Part shown: positions 34,866 through 43,395 of the stretch, piece after piece
How positions within the stretch are numbered: position 1 is the first letter of the stretch
Layout of the letters: the number at the start of each line of letters is the position of its first letter
Assembly (NCBI RefSeq): GCF_016757755.1
Contig: NZ_CP068437.1
Span: 2,356,001 to 2,420,000 of the forward strand
DNA length: 64,000 nucleotides
Direction of reading: 5' to 3'
DNA from: Shewanella sp. KX20019
GTDB taxonomy: Bacteria > Pseudomonadota > Gammaproteobacteria > Enterobacterales > Shewanellaceae
Position numbers and translations under genes: made by a program
The notes under the pieces: generated by a model
Seen by the model: the letters and a program-made list of their open reading frames with translations, nothing else
The model's database searches: none
What the model was told of the DNA's origin: nothing

Positions 34866-36395
34866 TTAAATATTGGCGGCATTGTCTAACTTGCGTTCGG
34901 GGCAGGCGGCTATCACCTTATGTTCTCCATTTTCACCTTGTTCAATCCTTACATCAAATCCCCATAAACGATGGATATGTTTGACGACCTCATGCCGGGT
35001 GTCAGCTAATGGGATCCTAGCATTTGGAACATAACGTAATGTTAAAGACCTATCACCTGATACTTCTACATTATGGACTTGTATATTTGGCTCTAGGTTA
35101 GACAAGTTATATTGCTGCGATAGTTTCTCTCTTATCTCCTTGTACCCCTGCTCGTCATGAATCGCTGACACTGCTAGGTGATTTTTATTGTCATCATCTA
35201 GAATTGAAAATAGCTTGAACTGACGAATGATGTTGGGTGAAAGGTATTGACTAATAAAACTTTCATCTTTGAAATTTTCCATTGCAAAGTGCAACGTTGT
35301 TAGCCAATCACTCCCTGCAATATCAGGAAACCACTCTTTATCCTCTTCGGTAGGTTTTTCACATATGCGACGAATATCAATAAACATGTTGAAGCCGAGG
35401 GCGTATGGGTTTATGCCACTATAGTGTGGGCTATTGTAGCTAGGTTGGATGACAACATTGGTATGGTTTTGTAAAAACTCCAGCATAAATCTATCTGTCA
35501 CCAGTCCTTCATCATATAGGTGGTTAAGAATGGTGTAATGCCAAAATGTAGCCCAGCCTTCGTTCATCACTTGGGTTTGTTTTTGTGGGTAGAAGTATTG
35601 GCCCATTTTCCTCACTATTCGAACAATTTCTCTTTGCCACGGTTCTAAAAGTGGGGCATTTTTTTCAATGAAGTACAATATATTTTCTTGCGGTTCTGTT
35701 GGGAAATGCTGTTTTTTAGCCATTAACTCCTCTTGAGGTGTTTCTGGCACCGTGCGCCATAGATCGTTAACTTGGCTCTGTAGATAGGCTTCTCTATCTT
35801 TTTGGCGCATTTGCTCCTCTTTAAAGGAGATCTCACTTGGTCGTTTATATCGGTCCACACCAAAACTCATTAGTGCATGGCATGAGTCAATGATACTTTC
35901 AACTCTTTCAATACCATGCAACTCTTCACACTCACTGATATAATTTCGGGCAAACACTAAGTAATCTATTATCGAACTTGCATCAGTCCATGTTTTAAAC
36001 AGATAGTTGCCTTTAAAAAAGCTATTATGTCCGAAACTGGCATGGGCCATCACTAAAGCTTGCATGGTGATAGTATTTTCTTCCATAAGGTAGGCGATGC
36101 AGGGTTCTGAATTAATGACAATTTCATAAGCTAACCCCATTTGTCCGCGCTTATAACCTTGCTCGGTCTCGATAAAACGTTTACCGAATGACCAATGAGT
36201 GTAACCAATAGGCATGCCTATTCCAGCGTAGGCATCCATCATCTGTTCAGCAGTGATAACCTCAATTTGATTAGGGTATGTATCTAACCGATAATGGTTA
36301 GCGACGCGTTCTATTTCGGTTAAATAGCTTTGTAGCAATTCAAAATTCCAATCGGGTCCATCATCTAATGGTTTTCTTTTTACTGTTTTGTCCAT
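34866..36395 (-). CDS. SpoVR family protein (YcgB-like)
   Basis: 509 residues matching SpoVR/YcgB in length and sequence (early DDGPDWNFELLQ; MNEGWATFWHYTI; GINPYALGFNMFIDIRRIC). Named after a Bacillus sporulation mutant, but in gammaproteobacteria it is encoded with the kinase YeaG and the VWA-type protein YeaH. Biochemical activity unknown. No signal peptide or membrane segment. It starts 9 bp after yeaH stops, with GAGGGGGCG as ribosome binding site, so it is the last gene of the yeaG-yeaH-spoVR operon. Confidence 0.95.
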   Translation of the reverse strand: MDKTVKRKPLDDGPDWNFELLQSYLTEIERVANHYRLDTYPNQIEVITAEQMMDAYAGIGMPIGYTHWSFGKRFIETEQGYKRGQMGLAYEIVINSEPCIAYLMEENTITMQALVMAHASFGHNSFFKGNYLFKTWTDASSIIDYLVFARNYISECEELHGIERVESIIDSCHALMSFGVDRYKRPSEISFKEEQMRQKDREAYLQSQVNDLWRTVPETPQEELMAKKQHFPTEPQENILYFIEKNAPLLEPWQREIVRIVRKMGQYFYPQKQTQVMNEGWATFWHYTILNHLYDEGLVTDRFMLEFLQNHTNVVIQPSYNSPHYSGINPYALGFNMFIDIRRICEKPTEEDKEWFPDIAGSDWLTTLHFAMENFKDESFISQYLSPNIIRQFKLFSILDDDNKNHLAVSAIHDEQGYKEIREKLSQQYNLSNLEPNIQVHNVEVSGDRSLTLRYVPNARIPLADTRHEVVKHIHRLWGFDVRIEQGENGEHKVIAACPERKLDNAANI

Positions 36396-36404
36396 AACGC
36401 CCCC

Positions 36405-37673
36405 TCACACAGCTTGTTTCTTGAATAGCTCTCTAAACACGGGATAGATATCTTCGGCTTGTTTTATGTGTTGAACCGCGATGTTGGTGTGTGTTTTCTG
36501 TAATGTTTCGTACTCTCGCCATAGTGTTTGATGCGCTCTGTTGGTTATTTCGATATAACTAAAATATCTGACAACAGGCAGTAACTGTTTTTCGAGGATC
36601 TGATGACAAGAGGGTGAATCATCAGCCCAATTGTCTCCATCAGAGGCTTGTGCTGCATATATATTCCACTCGGTTGCCGGATAACGTTTTTGTTGGATCT
36701 CATGCATTAATTTAAGTGCACTTGAAACAATGGTTCCACCAGTTTCCTGTGAGTAGAAAAATTCGTGTTCATCGACCTCTTTTGCTTGGGTATGGTGGCG
36801 AATATAAACAACTTCCAAGTTTTTATAGGTGCGAGTTAAAAAGAGGTAGAGCAAGATATAAAAACGTTTTGCCATGTCTTTTGTTGCTTGATCCATCGAA
36901 CCTGAAACGTCCATAAGGCAGAACATAACAGCTTGGCTTGAAGGAACTTCACGTTTAGCGTAATTGTTATAACGTAGATCGAAGGTGTCAATAAATGGCA
37001 CTTTCTTTATTCTGCACTGCAGATCGTCTATCTCTGCTCTAAGGGCTAATATGCGTTCAGCGTTAGAACCTGCTGTGTCTTCAAGTTCTGTCAACTCTTG
37101 TTGTAGTTCCTTAAGTGTACGTTTCTTGGATGATGTCATTGCCATGCGACGTGCAATAGAGGACCGTAAAGAACGGATGATATTGATATTGGCTGGCACG
37201 CCATCATTGGTAAACCCAGCTCGATAAACTTGATATTCCACTAGTTTGTTAAGTCGATTGTTTTGCAGGTTAGGTAACTCTAAATCTTCAAACAGTAACT
37301 CCAAATACTCGTCTTTTGAGATCTGAAATACAAAATCATCATTACCTTCGCCAGAATCAGAGGCTTCACCTTGTCCTGCACCTTGACCGCCACCAGCAGG
37401 GGGTCTTTCAATTTGATCACCACGGCTGAATTTATCGTTACCTGGGTGAACTCGCTCTCTCACTCCACCACTGCCTTGGTGAAATGTAGGTTCGCTAATG
37501 TCACGGGTGGGAATGCTTATTTTTTCCCCTTTATCGACATCGGTGACACTGCGGTGTGTAACAGCATCACTCACCGCTTTTTTTATCTGTTTTTTATAGC
37601 GATTAAGAAATCGCTGACGATTAACTGTACTCTTGCCTTTTGCATTGAGCCTACGATCTATGAAATTGGCCAT
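36405..37673 (-). CDS. yeaH: DUF444 family protein YeaH
   Basis: 422 residues from ATG 37673, which has GGAGG five bases upstream; an in-frame GTG at 37679 overlaps that site. N-terminus MANFIDRRLNAKGKSTVNRQRF is typical of YeaH. A Gly-rich stretch (RPPAGGGQGAGQGEASDSGE) precedes a von Willebrand A-like domain with a DxSxS metal site (CLMDVSGSMDQATKD). In E. coli yeaGH responds to nitrogen starvation and RpoS. It likely partners with the YeaG kinase; the partnership is inferred from constant gene linkage. Confidence 0.95.
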   Translation of the reverse strand: MANFIDRRLNAKGKSTVNRQRFLNRYKKQIKKAVSDAVTHRSVTDVDKGEKISIPTRDISEPTFHQGSGGVRERVHPGNDKFSRGDQIERPPAGGGQGAGQGEASDSGEGNDDFVFQISKDEYLELLFEDLELPNLQNNRLNKLVEYQVYRAGFTNDGVPANINIIRSLRSSIARRMAMTSSKKRTLKELQQELTELEDTAGSNAERILALRAEIDDLQCRIKKVPFIDTFDLRYNNYAKREVPSSQAVMFCLMDVSGSMDQATKDMAKRFYILLYLFLTRTYKNLEVVYIRHHTQAKEVDEHEFFYSQETGGTIVSSALKLMHEIQQKRYPATEWNIYAAQASDGDNWADDSPSCHQILEKQLLPVVRYFSYIEITNRAHQTLWREYETLQKTHTNIAVQHIKQAEDIYPVFRELFKKQAV

Positions 37674-37725
37674 TCGCACCTCCGAGCCAATAAAGCGAGG
37701 GATGAATCTCCCCCACTTGGCTTTA

Positions 37726-39660
37726 TTAAGAAGATTTTCTGACTCTCAGATACCATTCTGATAGCAATCTAACTTGTTTTTGCGTATAGCCTTTTTCCAT
37801 CATACGGTTAACAAAGTCATCATGCTTTCGTTGATCATCGGTAGATGTTTTACCATTAAAGGAGATTACGGGAAGCAGATCTTCAGTGTTAGAGAACATC
37901 TTCTTTTCAATAACGGTTCTGAGTTTTTCATAGCTAGTCCATAACGGGTTAGTGCCTTCGTTATTGGCTCTTGCTCTAAGTACAAAGTTAACAATCTCGT
38001 TCCTGAAGTCTTTGGGGTTACTGATCCCCGCGGGCTTTTCTATCTTTTCAAGTTCAGCGTTGAGGGCTGCTCTATCAAAAAGTTGCCCTGTTTCCGGGTC
38101 TCTGTATTCTTGATCTTGAATCCAAAAATCTGCATAGGTGACATAACGATCAAAAATGTTCTGTCCATATTCGGAATAGGACTCTAGATAAGCCGTTTGG
38201 ATCTCTTTACCGATAAATTCCACATACTTAGGAATAAGGTAGCCCTTTAGAAACTCTAAATATCTCTCAGCAGTTTCTGATGGAAACTGCTCTTGCTCAA
38301 TTTGCCGCTCCAATACATAAAAGAGGTGCACTGGATTTGCGGCAATTTCTGTATTGTCGAAGTTAAATACTTTTGACAATATTTTGAATGAAAAACGGGT
38401 TGATAAGCCAACCATCCCTTCATCTACGCCAGCATAGTCTCGATACTCTTGATAGGATTTTGCTTTAGGGTCGGTATCTTTAAGGCTTTCGCCATCATAG
38501 ACCCGCATTTTGGAGTAAATAGAGGAGTTTTCTGGAGCAACTACACGCGAAAGTACACTGAATTGTGCCAAAGTCTCCAACGTACCTGGTGCACAGGGTG
38601 TATTCGCTAACTCTGAGTTTGTGAGTAGTTTTTCGTAAATCCGTACCTCTTCAGATATACGTAAGCAATAGGGGACTTTTACGATATAAACTCGGTCTAA
38701 AAATGCTTCGTTGGTTTTATTATTCCTAAAGGTTGTCCACTCTGATTCATTAGAGTGGGCGAGAATGATACCTGCAAAGGGCAGAGCTGAAAGCCCCTCT
38801 GTACCGTTATAATTTCCCTCTTGGGTTGCAGTCAATAGAGGGTGAAGCACTTTAATCGGTGCCTTAAACATCTCTACAAACTCCATCATACCTTGGTTTG
38901 AACGGCATAATGCGCCTGAATAGGAATAGGCATCCGCATCATTTTGTGCAAAATGCTCTAACTGTCGAATATCGACTTTACCGACAAGCGATGAGATATC
39001 TTGATTGTTTTCATCACCAGGCTCTGTTTTTGCAATTGCTAGCTGATCTAAGATTGAAGGGTAGACTTTGACCACTTTGAACTTTGAAATATCACCGCCA
39101 AACTCATGCAGACGTTTAACAGCCCAAGGCGACATAATACTTTTTAAATAGCGTTTTGGAATGTTGTATTCTTGTTTGAGGATCTGACCATCTTCATCAA
39201 GATTAAATAGGCAAAATGGATGGTCATTGACAGGGCTACGAACACCGTCAGCAGTAAGTACATAAATGGGCACCTGTTGCATTAGTGCTTTAAGTTTCTC
39301 TGCTAATGAGGATTTACCGCCGCCCACTGGCCCTAGGAGGTAAAGGATCTGTTTTGACTCTTCCAGTCCTTGGGCTGAATGTTTCAAATAAGCTACAATT
39401 TGTTCTATGGCTTCTTCCATGCCATAAAAGTCTTTGAAGGCTGGATATCTGGCAATCAAACGGTTTGAGAATAGCCGACTGAGTATAGGCTCTTTTGAGG
39501 TATCAATTAACTCTGGTTCACCAATGGCGATTAATAGCCGTTCGGCTGCTGATGCAAATGCGCAACGGTCCTCTTTACATATGCTCAAAAACTCCTCTAA
39601 TGAATACTCTTCATCAAGTTTTTTTTCATAGCGCTGTTGGTAATGCTCGAAAATACCCAT
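37726..39660 (-). CDS. yeaG: PrkA-type serine protein kinase YeaG
   Basis: 644 residues from ATG 39660, the same length as E. coli YeaG, with AGGGGGTGG upstream; six further codons upstream would bury that site. An AAA-type ATPase domain has Walker A GPVGGGKSS at 110-118. The PrkA C-terminal kinase-like region follows. It is a cytoplasmic stress kinase, first gene of the yeaG-yeaH-spoVR operon. I searched its 440-bp upstream region for a sigma-54 consensus (as expected from the E. coli nitrogen response) and saw none. Confidence 0.96.
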   Translation of the reverse strand: MGIFEHYQQRYEKKLDEEYSLEEFLSICKEDRCAFASAAERLLIAIGEPELIDTSKEPILSRLFSNRLIARYPAFKDFYGMEEAIEQIVAYLKHSAQGLEESKQILYLLGPVGGGKSSLAEKLKALMQQVPIYVLTADGVRSPVNDHPFCLFNLDEDGQILKQEYNIPKRYLKSIMSPWAVKRLHEFGGDISKFKVVKVYPSILDQLAIAKTEPGDENNQDISSLVGKVDIRQLEHFAQNDADAYSYSGALCRSNQGMMEFVEMFKAPIKVLHPLLTATQEGNYNGTEGLSALPFAGIILAHSNESEWTTFRNNKTNEAFLDRVYIVKVPYCLRISEEVRIYEKLLTNSELANTPCAPGTLETLAQFSVLSRVVAPENSSIYSKMRVYDGESLKDTDPKAKSYQEYRDYAGVDEGMVGLSTRFSFKILSKVFNFDNTEIAANPVHLFYVLERQIEQEQFPSETAERYLEFLKGYLIPKYVEFIGKEIQTAYLESYSEYGQNIFDRYVTYADFWIQDQEYRDPETGQLFDRAALNAELEKIEKPAGISNPKDFRNEIVNFVLRARANNEGTNPLWTSYEKLRTVIEKKMFSNTEDLLPVISFNGKTSTDDQRKHDDFVNRMMEKGYTQKQVRLLSEWYLRVRKSS

Positions 39661-40099
39661 AAACCACCCCCTAAACAACCTAAATAGAATTAGAGGCTGG
39701 ATAACAGCGGCCTCCTACTATTAAGATTAGACCTAATTTGCAAAGGCTGAGATGAAAAAGTAAATAAAAACAATAAGAAATAGTTGCAATTGCAATAGTT
39801 GCAGTTGAGATTAAACTAATAATAACGTTTTGTTAGTCCAAATTTGAGGCTGATGAATCGTCTATTTTTTACGTCTCTTGGTTGTAAAAATACAGGAGAA
39901 CGATTAGATATCGCCGTTGTTTATTGTGGGTTGTCTAAATGCAATCGGTATCACAGGAGGATAATGAGTATTGACTAATGGGGGCATGAAAGCAGTAAAA
40001 CCCGAGCTTATAGAAAGCTCGGAATAGTCACTTGTTGTATATGAAGGCAAATGTCTTGGCTGGCTTGATGTTACAACCACATTTGAAAGCGAAGATTAG
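39661..40099. other. Intergenic region upstream of yeaG
   Basis: 439 bp between the yeaG start and the dsbB stop. It must hold the yeaG promoter. A short run of overlapping TTGCAATTGCAA-like words lies near 39782-39806. The dsbB terminator hairpin lies at 40002-40022. No gene seen. Confidence 0.5.
40002..40022 (-). terminator. Terminator of dsbB
   Basis: Stem CCGAGCTT / AAGCTCGG with a 5-nt loop; read on the minus strand it is followed by GTTTT, 78 bp after the dsbB stop. Confidence 0.6.
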
Positions 40100-40624
40100 C
40101 TACTTCTTCAACCTTAAAGCGGGTACAAAAAAGACTAGCAAGGCAACAAGATAAGTTGAAAACGCCACGATCATCCACTGACCCATCGTTATACCCATCA
40201 TCTCCCAAGGTATATCTGAACACATTCCTGTTGGCATAAACACTGATGGAAACCATTCATGCAGTGGCATCCAAGTTGGAAACTCCGGAAGAAATGAACA
40301 GGTTGCAAATGGAGATGGGTTGGTTTGCATATCCACGAGTTCTAGTGCTAGTTTTAGCCCCCAAACGGCGCTTACTCCCCATATGCCCAACGCTGCCAAT
40401 CTAGCAATACGAGATTGGTAACCAGCTAAACCTACAACCGCAGCAAACAAAATACCAAAGATAGCTAGCCTTTGATAAATGCACATAACGCAGGGGTCGA
40501 GTTTCATAACATATTGAAAAAACAGTGCTGCTAACTCTAATAAGACTGCGGTAGCAGTAAGGGTCAGCCAAGCGGCTCGTGATTGGGCAAAACGGGTTAA
40601 TGCATTCAACGACAAGGTCTCCAT
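40100..40624 (-). CDS. dsbB: Disulfide bond formation protein B
   Basis: Inner membrane protein that reoxidises DsbA and passes electrons to quinones. 174 residues with four predicted membrane helices. The first periplasmic pair Cys45-Cys48 (PCVMCIYQR) and second pair Cys109/Cys135 are in place. Lies next to nhaB and fadR, the same neighbourhood as in E. coli. Confidence 0.96.
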   Translation of the reverse strand: METLSLNALTRFAQSRAAWLTLTATAVLLELAALFFQYVMKLDPCVMCIYQRLAIFGILFAAVVGLAGYQSRIARLAALGIWGVSAVWGLKLALELVDMQTNPSPFATCSFLPEFPTWMPLHEWFPSVFMPTGMCSDIPWEMMGITMGQWMIVAFSTYLVALLVFFVPALRLKK

Positions 40625-40633
40625 TGCAAATAA

Positions 40634-40657
40634 AAAACGCCCTGAATAGGGCGTTTT
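40634..40657. terminator. Terminator between nhaB and dsbB
   Basis: Stem AAAACGCCC / GGGCGTTTT with a 6-nt loop, flanked by A on one side and T on the other. Placed 42 bp after the nhaB stop on the minus strand. Confidence 0.75.
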
Positions 40658-40698
40658 ATATGACTAACTATTATTAAAATAGTTCAGTTATTACATTA

Positions 40699-42285
40699 TC
40701 AATGTGCTGATACTGCACTATTGCCAGCTTCTTGAACAGTGTGATGGATCAACATTTCTGTATCGTAGAAATATTGAGTCATCTGTTCTAAGGCCCCAAA
40801 CTGTATCGCAAGTATGCCTACGATAGACAAAACAATCGTATAAGGCAATGCCATCCAAACCATACGTCCGTAGGACAGACGAATGAGAGGAGCAATAGCG
40901 GATGTGAGCAGGAACAGGAATGCAGCCTGGCCATTAGGTGTCGCTACTGACGGTAGGTTAGTACCAGTGTTAATCGCAACGGCGAGAAGGTCAAACTGAT
41001 CGCGGGTGATTTGTCCATCAAGCAATGCCGCTTTCACTTCATTGATATAGACCGTACCCACGAACACGTTATCACTCACCATCGAAAGCAGTCCATTGGC
41101 TATATAGAAAATAACTAACTGGGTGTTGCCTTCATAACTTAGCGCCCATTGAATGACTGGAGCGAAAAGCTGTTGATCGATAATTACACCGACAATAGCA
41201 AAGAAAACAGCTAATAAAGCAGTAAATGGCAAAGCCTCTTCAAACGCTTTACCTAACGCGTGTTCATTGGTCACACCATTAAACGCGGTGGTTAGAATAA
41301 TAACCGATAGGCCAATTAAACCAACTGATGCCAAGTGAAAGGCCAAACCGAAAATTAGCCAAATACCAACAAGTGCTTGTACTACCAGTTTCATCTTATC
41401 GTGTTTAGTACGATGGGCATCTTCGTGTGCAGAATAGTCAGATAAAATCTTATGCACCGCATCTGGTAGCTGTTTACCATAGTCAAAAACTTTAAACTTT
41501 TCGACAAGGTAACAAGTAAGTACACCGGCAAAGAAAACAGGGATAGTCACAGGAGACATGCGTAATGCGAATTCAGCGAACTGCCAATTTGCTTGAGCTG
41601 CAATAATGAGGTTCTGTGGTTCGCCGACCATGGTACAAACGCCGCCTAATGCAGTACCAACACCAGCGTGCATTAATAAGTTTCGTAGGAAGCCTCTAAA
41701 TGCTTCCAACTCCTCTTCACACAGTTGGCTTTGTCCATCACTAGTATGATCATGGTTGTCATTAAAGCTCTTACCCGATGCCACCTTGTGATAAATAGAG
41801 TAGAAACCTACCGCGACCGCAATAATGACCGCAATAACTGTTAGTGCATCTAGAAATGCAGATAAGAAAGCTGACGCCACACAAAACATGATAGACACGG
41901 CGACTTTAGAGCGCACCTTGGTAATCATTTTGGTAAAGGCAAACAGCAGTAGTTGCTTCATAAAGTAAATGCCTGCAACCATAAAGATTAACAGTAGCAA
42001 TACTTCTAAATTAGCTTCAATTTCATGCAATACTTGACTGGGAGAAGTCATGCCGATAATCACGGCTTCGATAGCGAGCAACCCTCCAGGTTGCAACGGG
42101 TAGCACTTGAGCGCCATAGCAAGGGTAAAGATAAATTCTAAGACCAGCAGCCAACCCGCAACAAACGGATTAATATAAAAAACGACTGGGTTGATCACTA
42201 GAAACGATAATATTGCGAATTTGAACCACTTCGGCGAATTGCCTAAGAAGTTATCAAGAAACGCCTGACTCATTGTCACAGGCAT
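40699..42285 (-). CDS. nhaB: Na+/H+ antiporter NhaB
   Basis: Electrogenic sodium/proton antiporter of the inner membrane, used for sodium and pH homeostasis, important in marine bacteria. 528 residues with about a dozen hydrophobic segments. N-terminus MTMSQAFLDNFLGNSPKWFK-like (here MPVTMSQAF, so M5 is a plausible alternative start) and the conserved MVGEPQNLIIAAQANWQF and TGTNLPSVATPNGQAAFLFLLTS segments identify it. Divergent from fadR, with which it shares a 304-bp control region. Confidence 0.96.
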   Translation of the reverse strand: MPVTMSQAFLDNFLGNSPKWFKFAILSFLVINPVVFYINPFVAGWLLVLEFIFTLAMALKCYPLQPGGLLAIEAVIIGMTSPSQVLHEIEANLEVLLLLIFMVAGIYFMKQLLLFAFTKMITKVRSKVAVSIMFCVASAFLSAFLDALTVIAVIIAVAVGFYSIYHKVASGKSFNDNHDHTSDGQSQLCEEELEAFRGFLRNLLMHAGVGTALGGVCTMVGEPQNLIIAAQANWQFAEFALRMSPVTIPVFFAGVLTCYLVEKFKVFDYGKQLPDAVHKILSDYSAHEDAHRTKHDKMKLVVQALVGIWLIFGLAFHLASVGLIGLSVIILTTAFNGVTNEHALGKAFEEALPFTALLAVFFAIVGVIIDQQLFAPVIQWALSYEGNTQLVIFYIANGLLSMVSDNVFVGTVYINEVKAALLDGQITRDQFDLLAVAINTGTNLPSVATPNGQAAFLFLLTSAIAPLIRLSYGRMVWMALPYTIVLSIVGILAIQFGALEQMTQYFYDTEMLIHHTVQEAGNSAVSAH

Positions 42286-42589
42286 GGAATCCTCACTCTG
42301 GTATTTTTATAGTTTGATAATAACAAAAAATTAACTAAATTTGTTGTTACTAATAAATCAGTCGATGCTAAAGGTAAAACCTTTTGGCTAACTTAAAAAG
42401 CATTGTCTGCCTAAACGGCTACCTAAATCAAAAAAAATCATATAAAAATCATCGTTAGCGTGTTTTTTGAACACATTTGTAGGTTTATCGTCTCAGCATT
42501 TAGCTAATACTCCTGTTTGGGTTTCCATTTTAACTAGCTCTGGTATGATCAGTATTAGAATAATACTAACAATTGGATGAAGTAGGCTG
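42286..42589. other. Divergent nhaB-fadR control region
   Basis: 304 bp, AT-rich, with a FadR-like operator at 42538-42554. It must contain promoters for both genes. No other structure seen. Confidence 0.5.
42538..42554. promoter_or_regulatory. FadR-like operator
   Basis: CTCTGGTATGATCAGTA matches the E. coli FadR consensus I recall (ATCTGGTACGACCAGAT) at 12 of 17 positions, including the TGGT and CAG core. It lies 36-52 bp before the fadR ATG, a position suited to autoregulation. Confidence 0.55.
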
Positions 42590-43309
42590 ATGATCATCAA
42601 TGCGAAAGGCCCTGCAAGTTTTGCAGAGAAATATATTGTACGATCAATTTGGGACAATAAATTTCCCCCCGGCTCTATTTTGCCAGCTGAACGAGAGTTG
42701 TCAGAGTTAATCGGTGTCACCCGCACCACTTTAAGAGAAGTGCTGCAACGATTAGCACGCGATGGGTGGTTAACCATCCAGCACGGCAAACCTACCCGAG
42801 TAAATAATTTCTGGGAAACGTCAGGTCTTAATATTCTTGAGACGATTGCCGAACTCAATCCCGATGGATTTCCTGAGCTAGTAGACCAATTGCTATCAGC
42901 TCGTAGCAGTGTTAGCGCGATCTATTTCAGAGGAGCTATTCGTAATAACCCTGAAAAATCGGTTGAAGCATTATCAAGGCTTGATGAGCTTGAAGACACT
43001 GCACAGGCTTATGCTGATTTTGATTATGAGTTACAGCATACATTAGCATTTTCGTCTGGCAACCCGCTGTATGTATTAATCCTTAATGGATTTAAAGGCT
43101 TATATAGTCGCGTTGGCCGCTACTACTTCTCTAGTGCAGATGCTCGCGCGTTAGCAATGGATTTTTATAAGCAGTTACAGCAGTTAGCAATAGATAAAAA
43201 TTATGCTGAAGTGGCCTCATTAATGCGGACCTACGGCATTAATAGCGGCATGATGTGGCAAAGCTTAAGAGATGATATGCCAGTGGGGCTGGGTGAATCT
43301 AATAAGTAA
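42590..43309 (+). CDS. fadR: Fatty acid metabolism regulator FadR
   Basis: GntR-family regulator that binds long-chain acyl-CoA, represses fatty acid degradation genes and activates unsaturated fatty acid synthesis genes. 239 residues: winged HTH in the first 75 (FAEKYIVRSIWDNKFPPGS, LPAERELSELIGVTRTTLREVL) and an acyl-CoA-binding helical domain after it (LNPDGFPELVDQLLSARS). Length and N-terminus match E. coli FadR. A FadR-like site lies in its own upstream region. Confidence 0.96.
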   Translation: MIINAKGPASFAEKYIVRSIWDNKFPPGSILPAERELSELIGVTRTTLREVLQRLARDGWLTIQHGKPTRVNNFWETSGLNILETIAELNPDGFPELVDQLLSARSSVSAIYFRGAIRNNPEKSVEALSRLDELEDTAQAYADFDYELQHTLAFSSGNPLYVLILNGFKGLYSRVGRYYFSSADARALAMDFYKQLQQLAIDKNYAEVASLMRTYGINSGMMWQSLRDDMPVGLGESNK

Positions 43310-43350
43310 ATAGCGTGCTCATAACGATGTAGTGTAATTATTGTTATCGC

Positions 43351-43381
43351 AAAAAAGCCATCAAACATGATGGCTTTTTTT
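43351..43381. terminator. Bidirectional terminator between fadR and tamB
   Basis: A perfect 13-bp stem (AAAAAAGCCATCA / TGATGGCTTTTTT) with a 4-nt loop; shared by convergent fadR and tamB. Confidence 0.9.
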
Positions 43382-43395
43382 GTGTCTCGGATAAC

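Noticed and set aside
39782..39806. TTGCAATTGCAA-like words upstream of yeaG as a regulator site
   Set aside because: Short, low-complexity and not in a clear promoter context; I could not separate it from chance.
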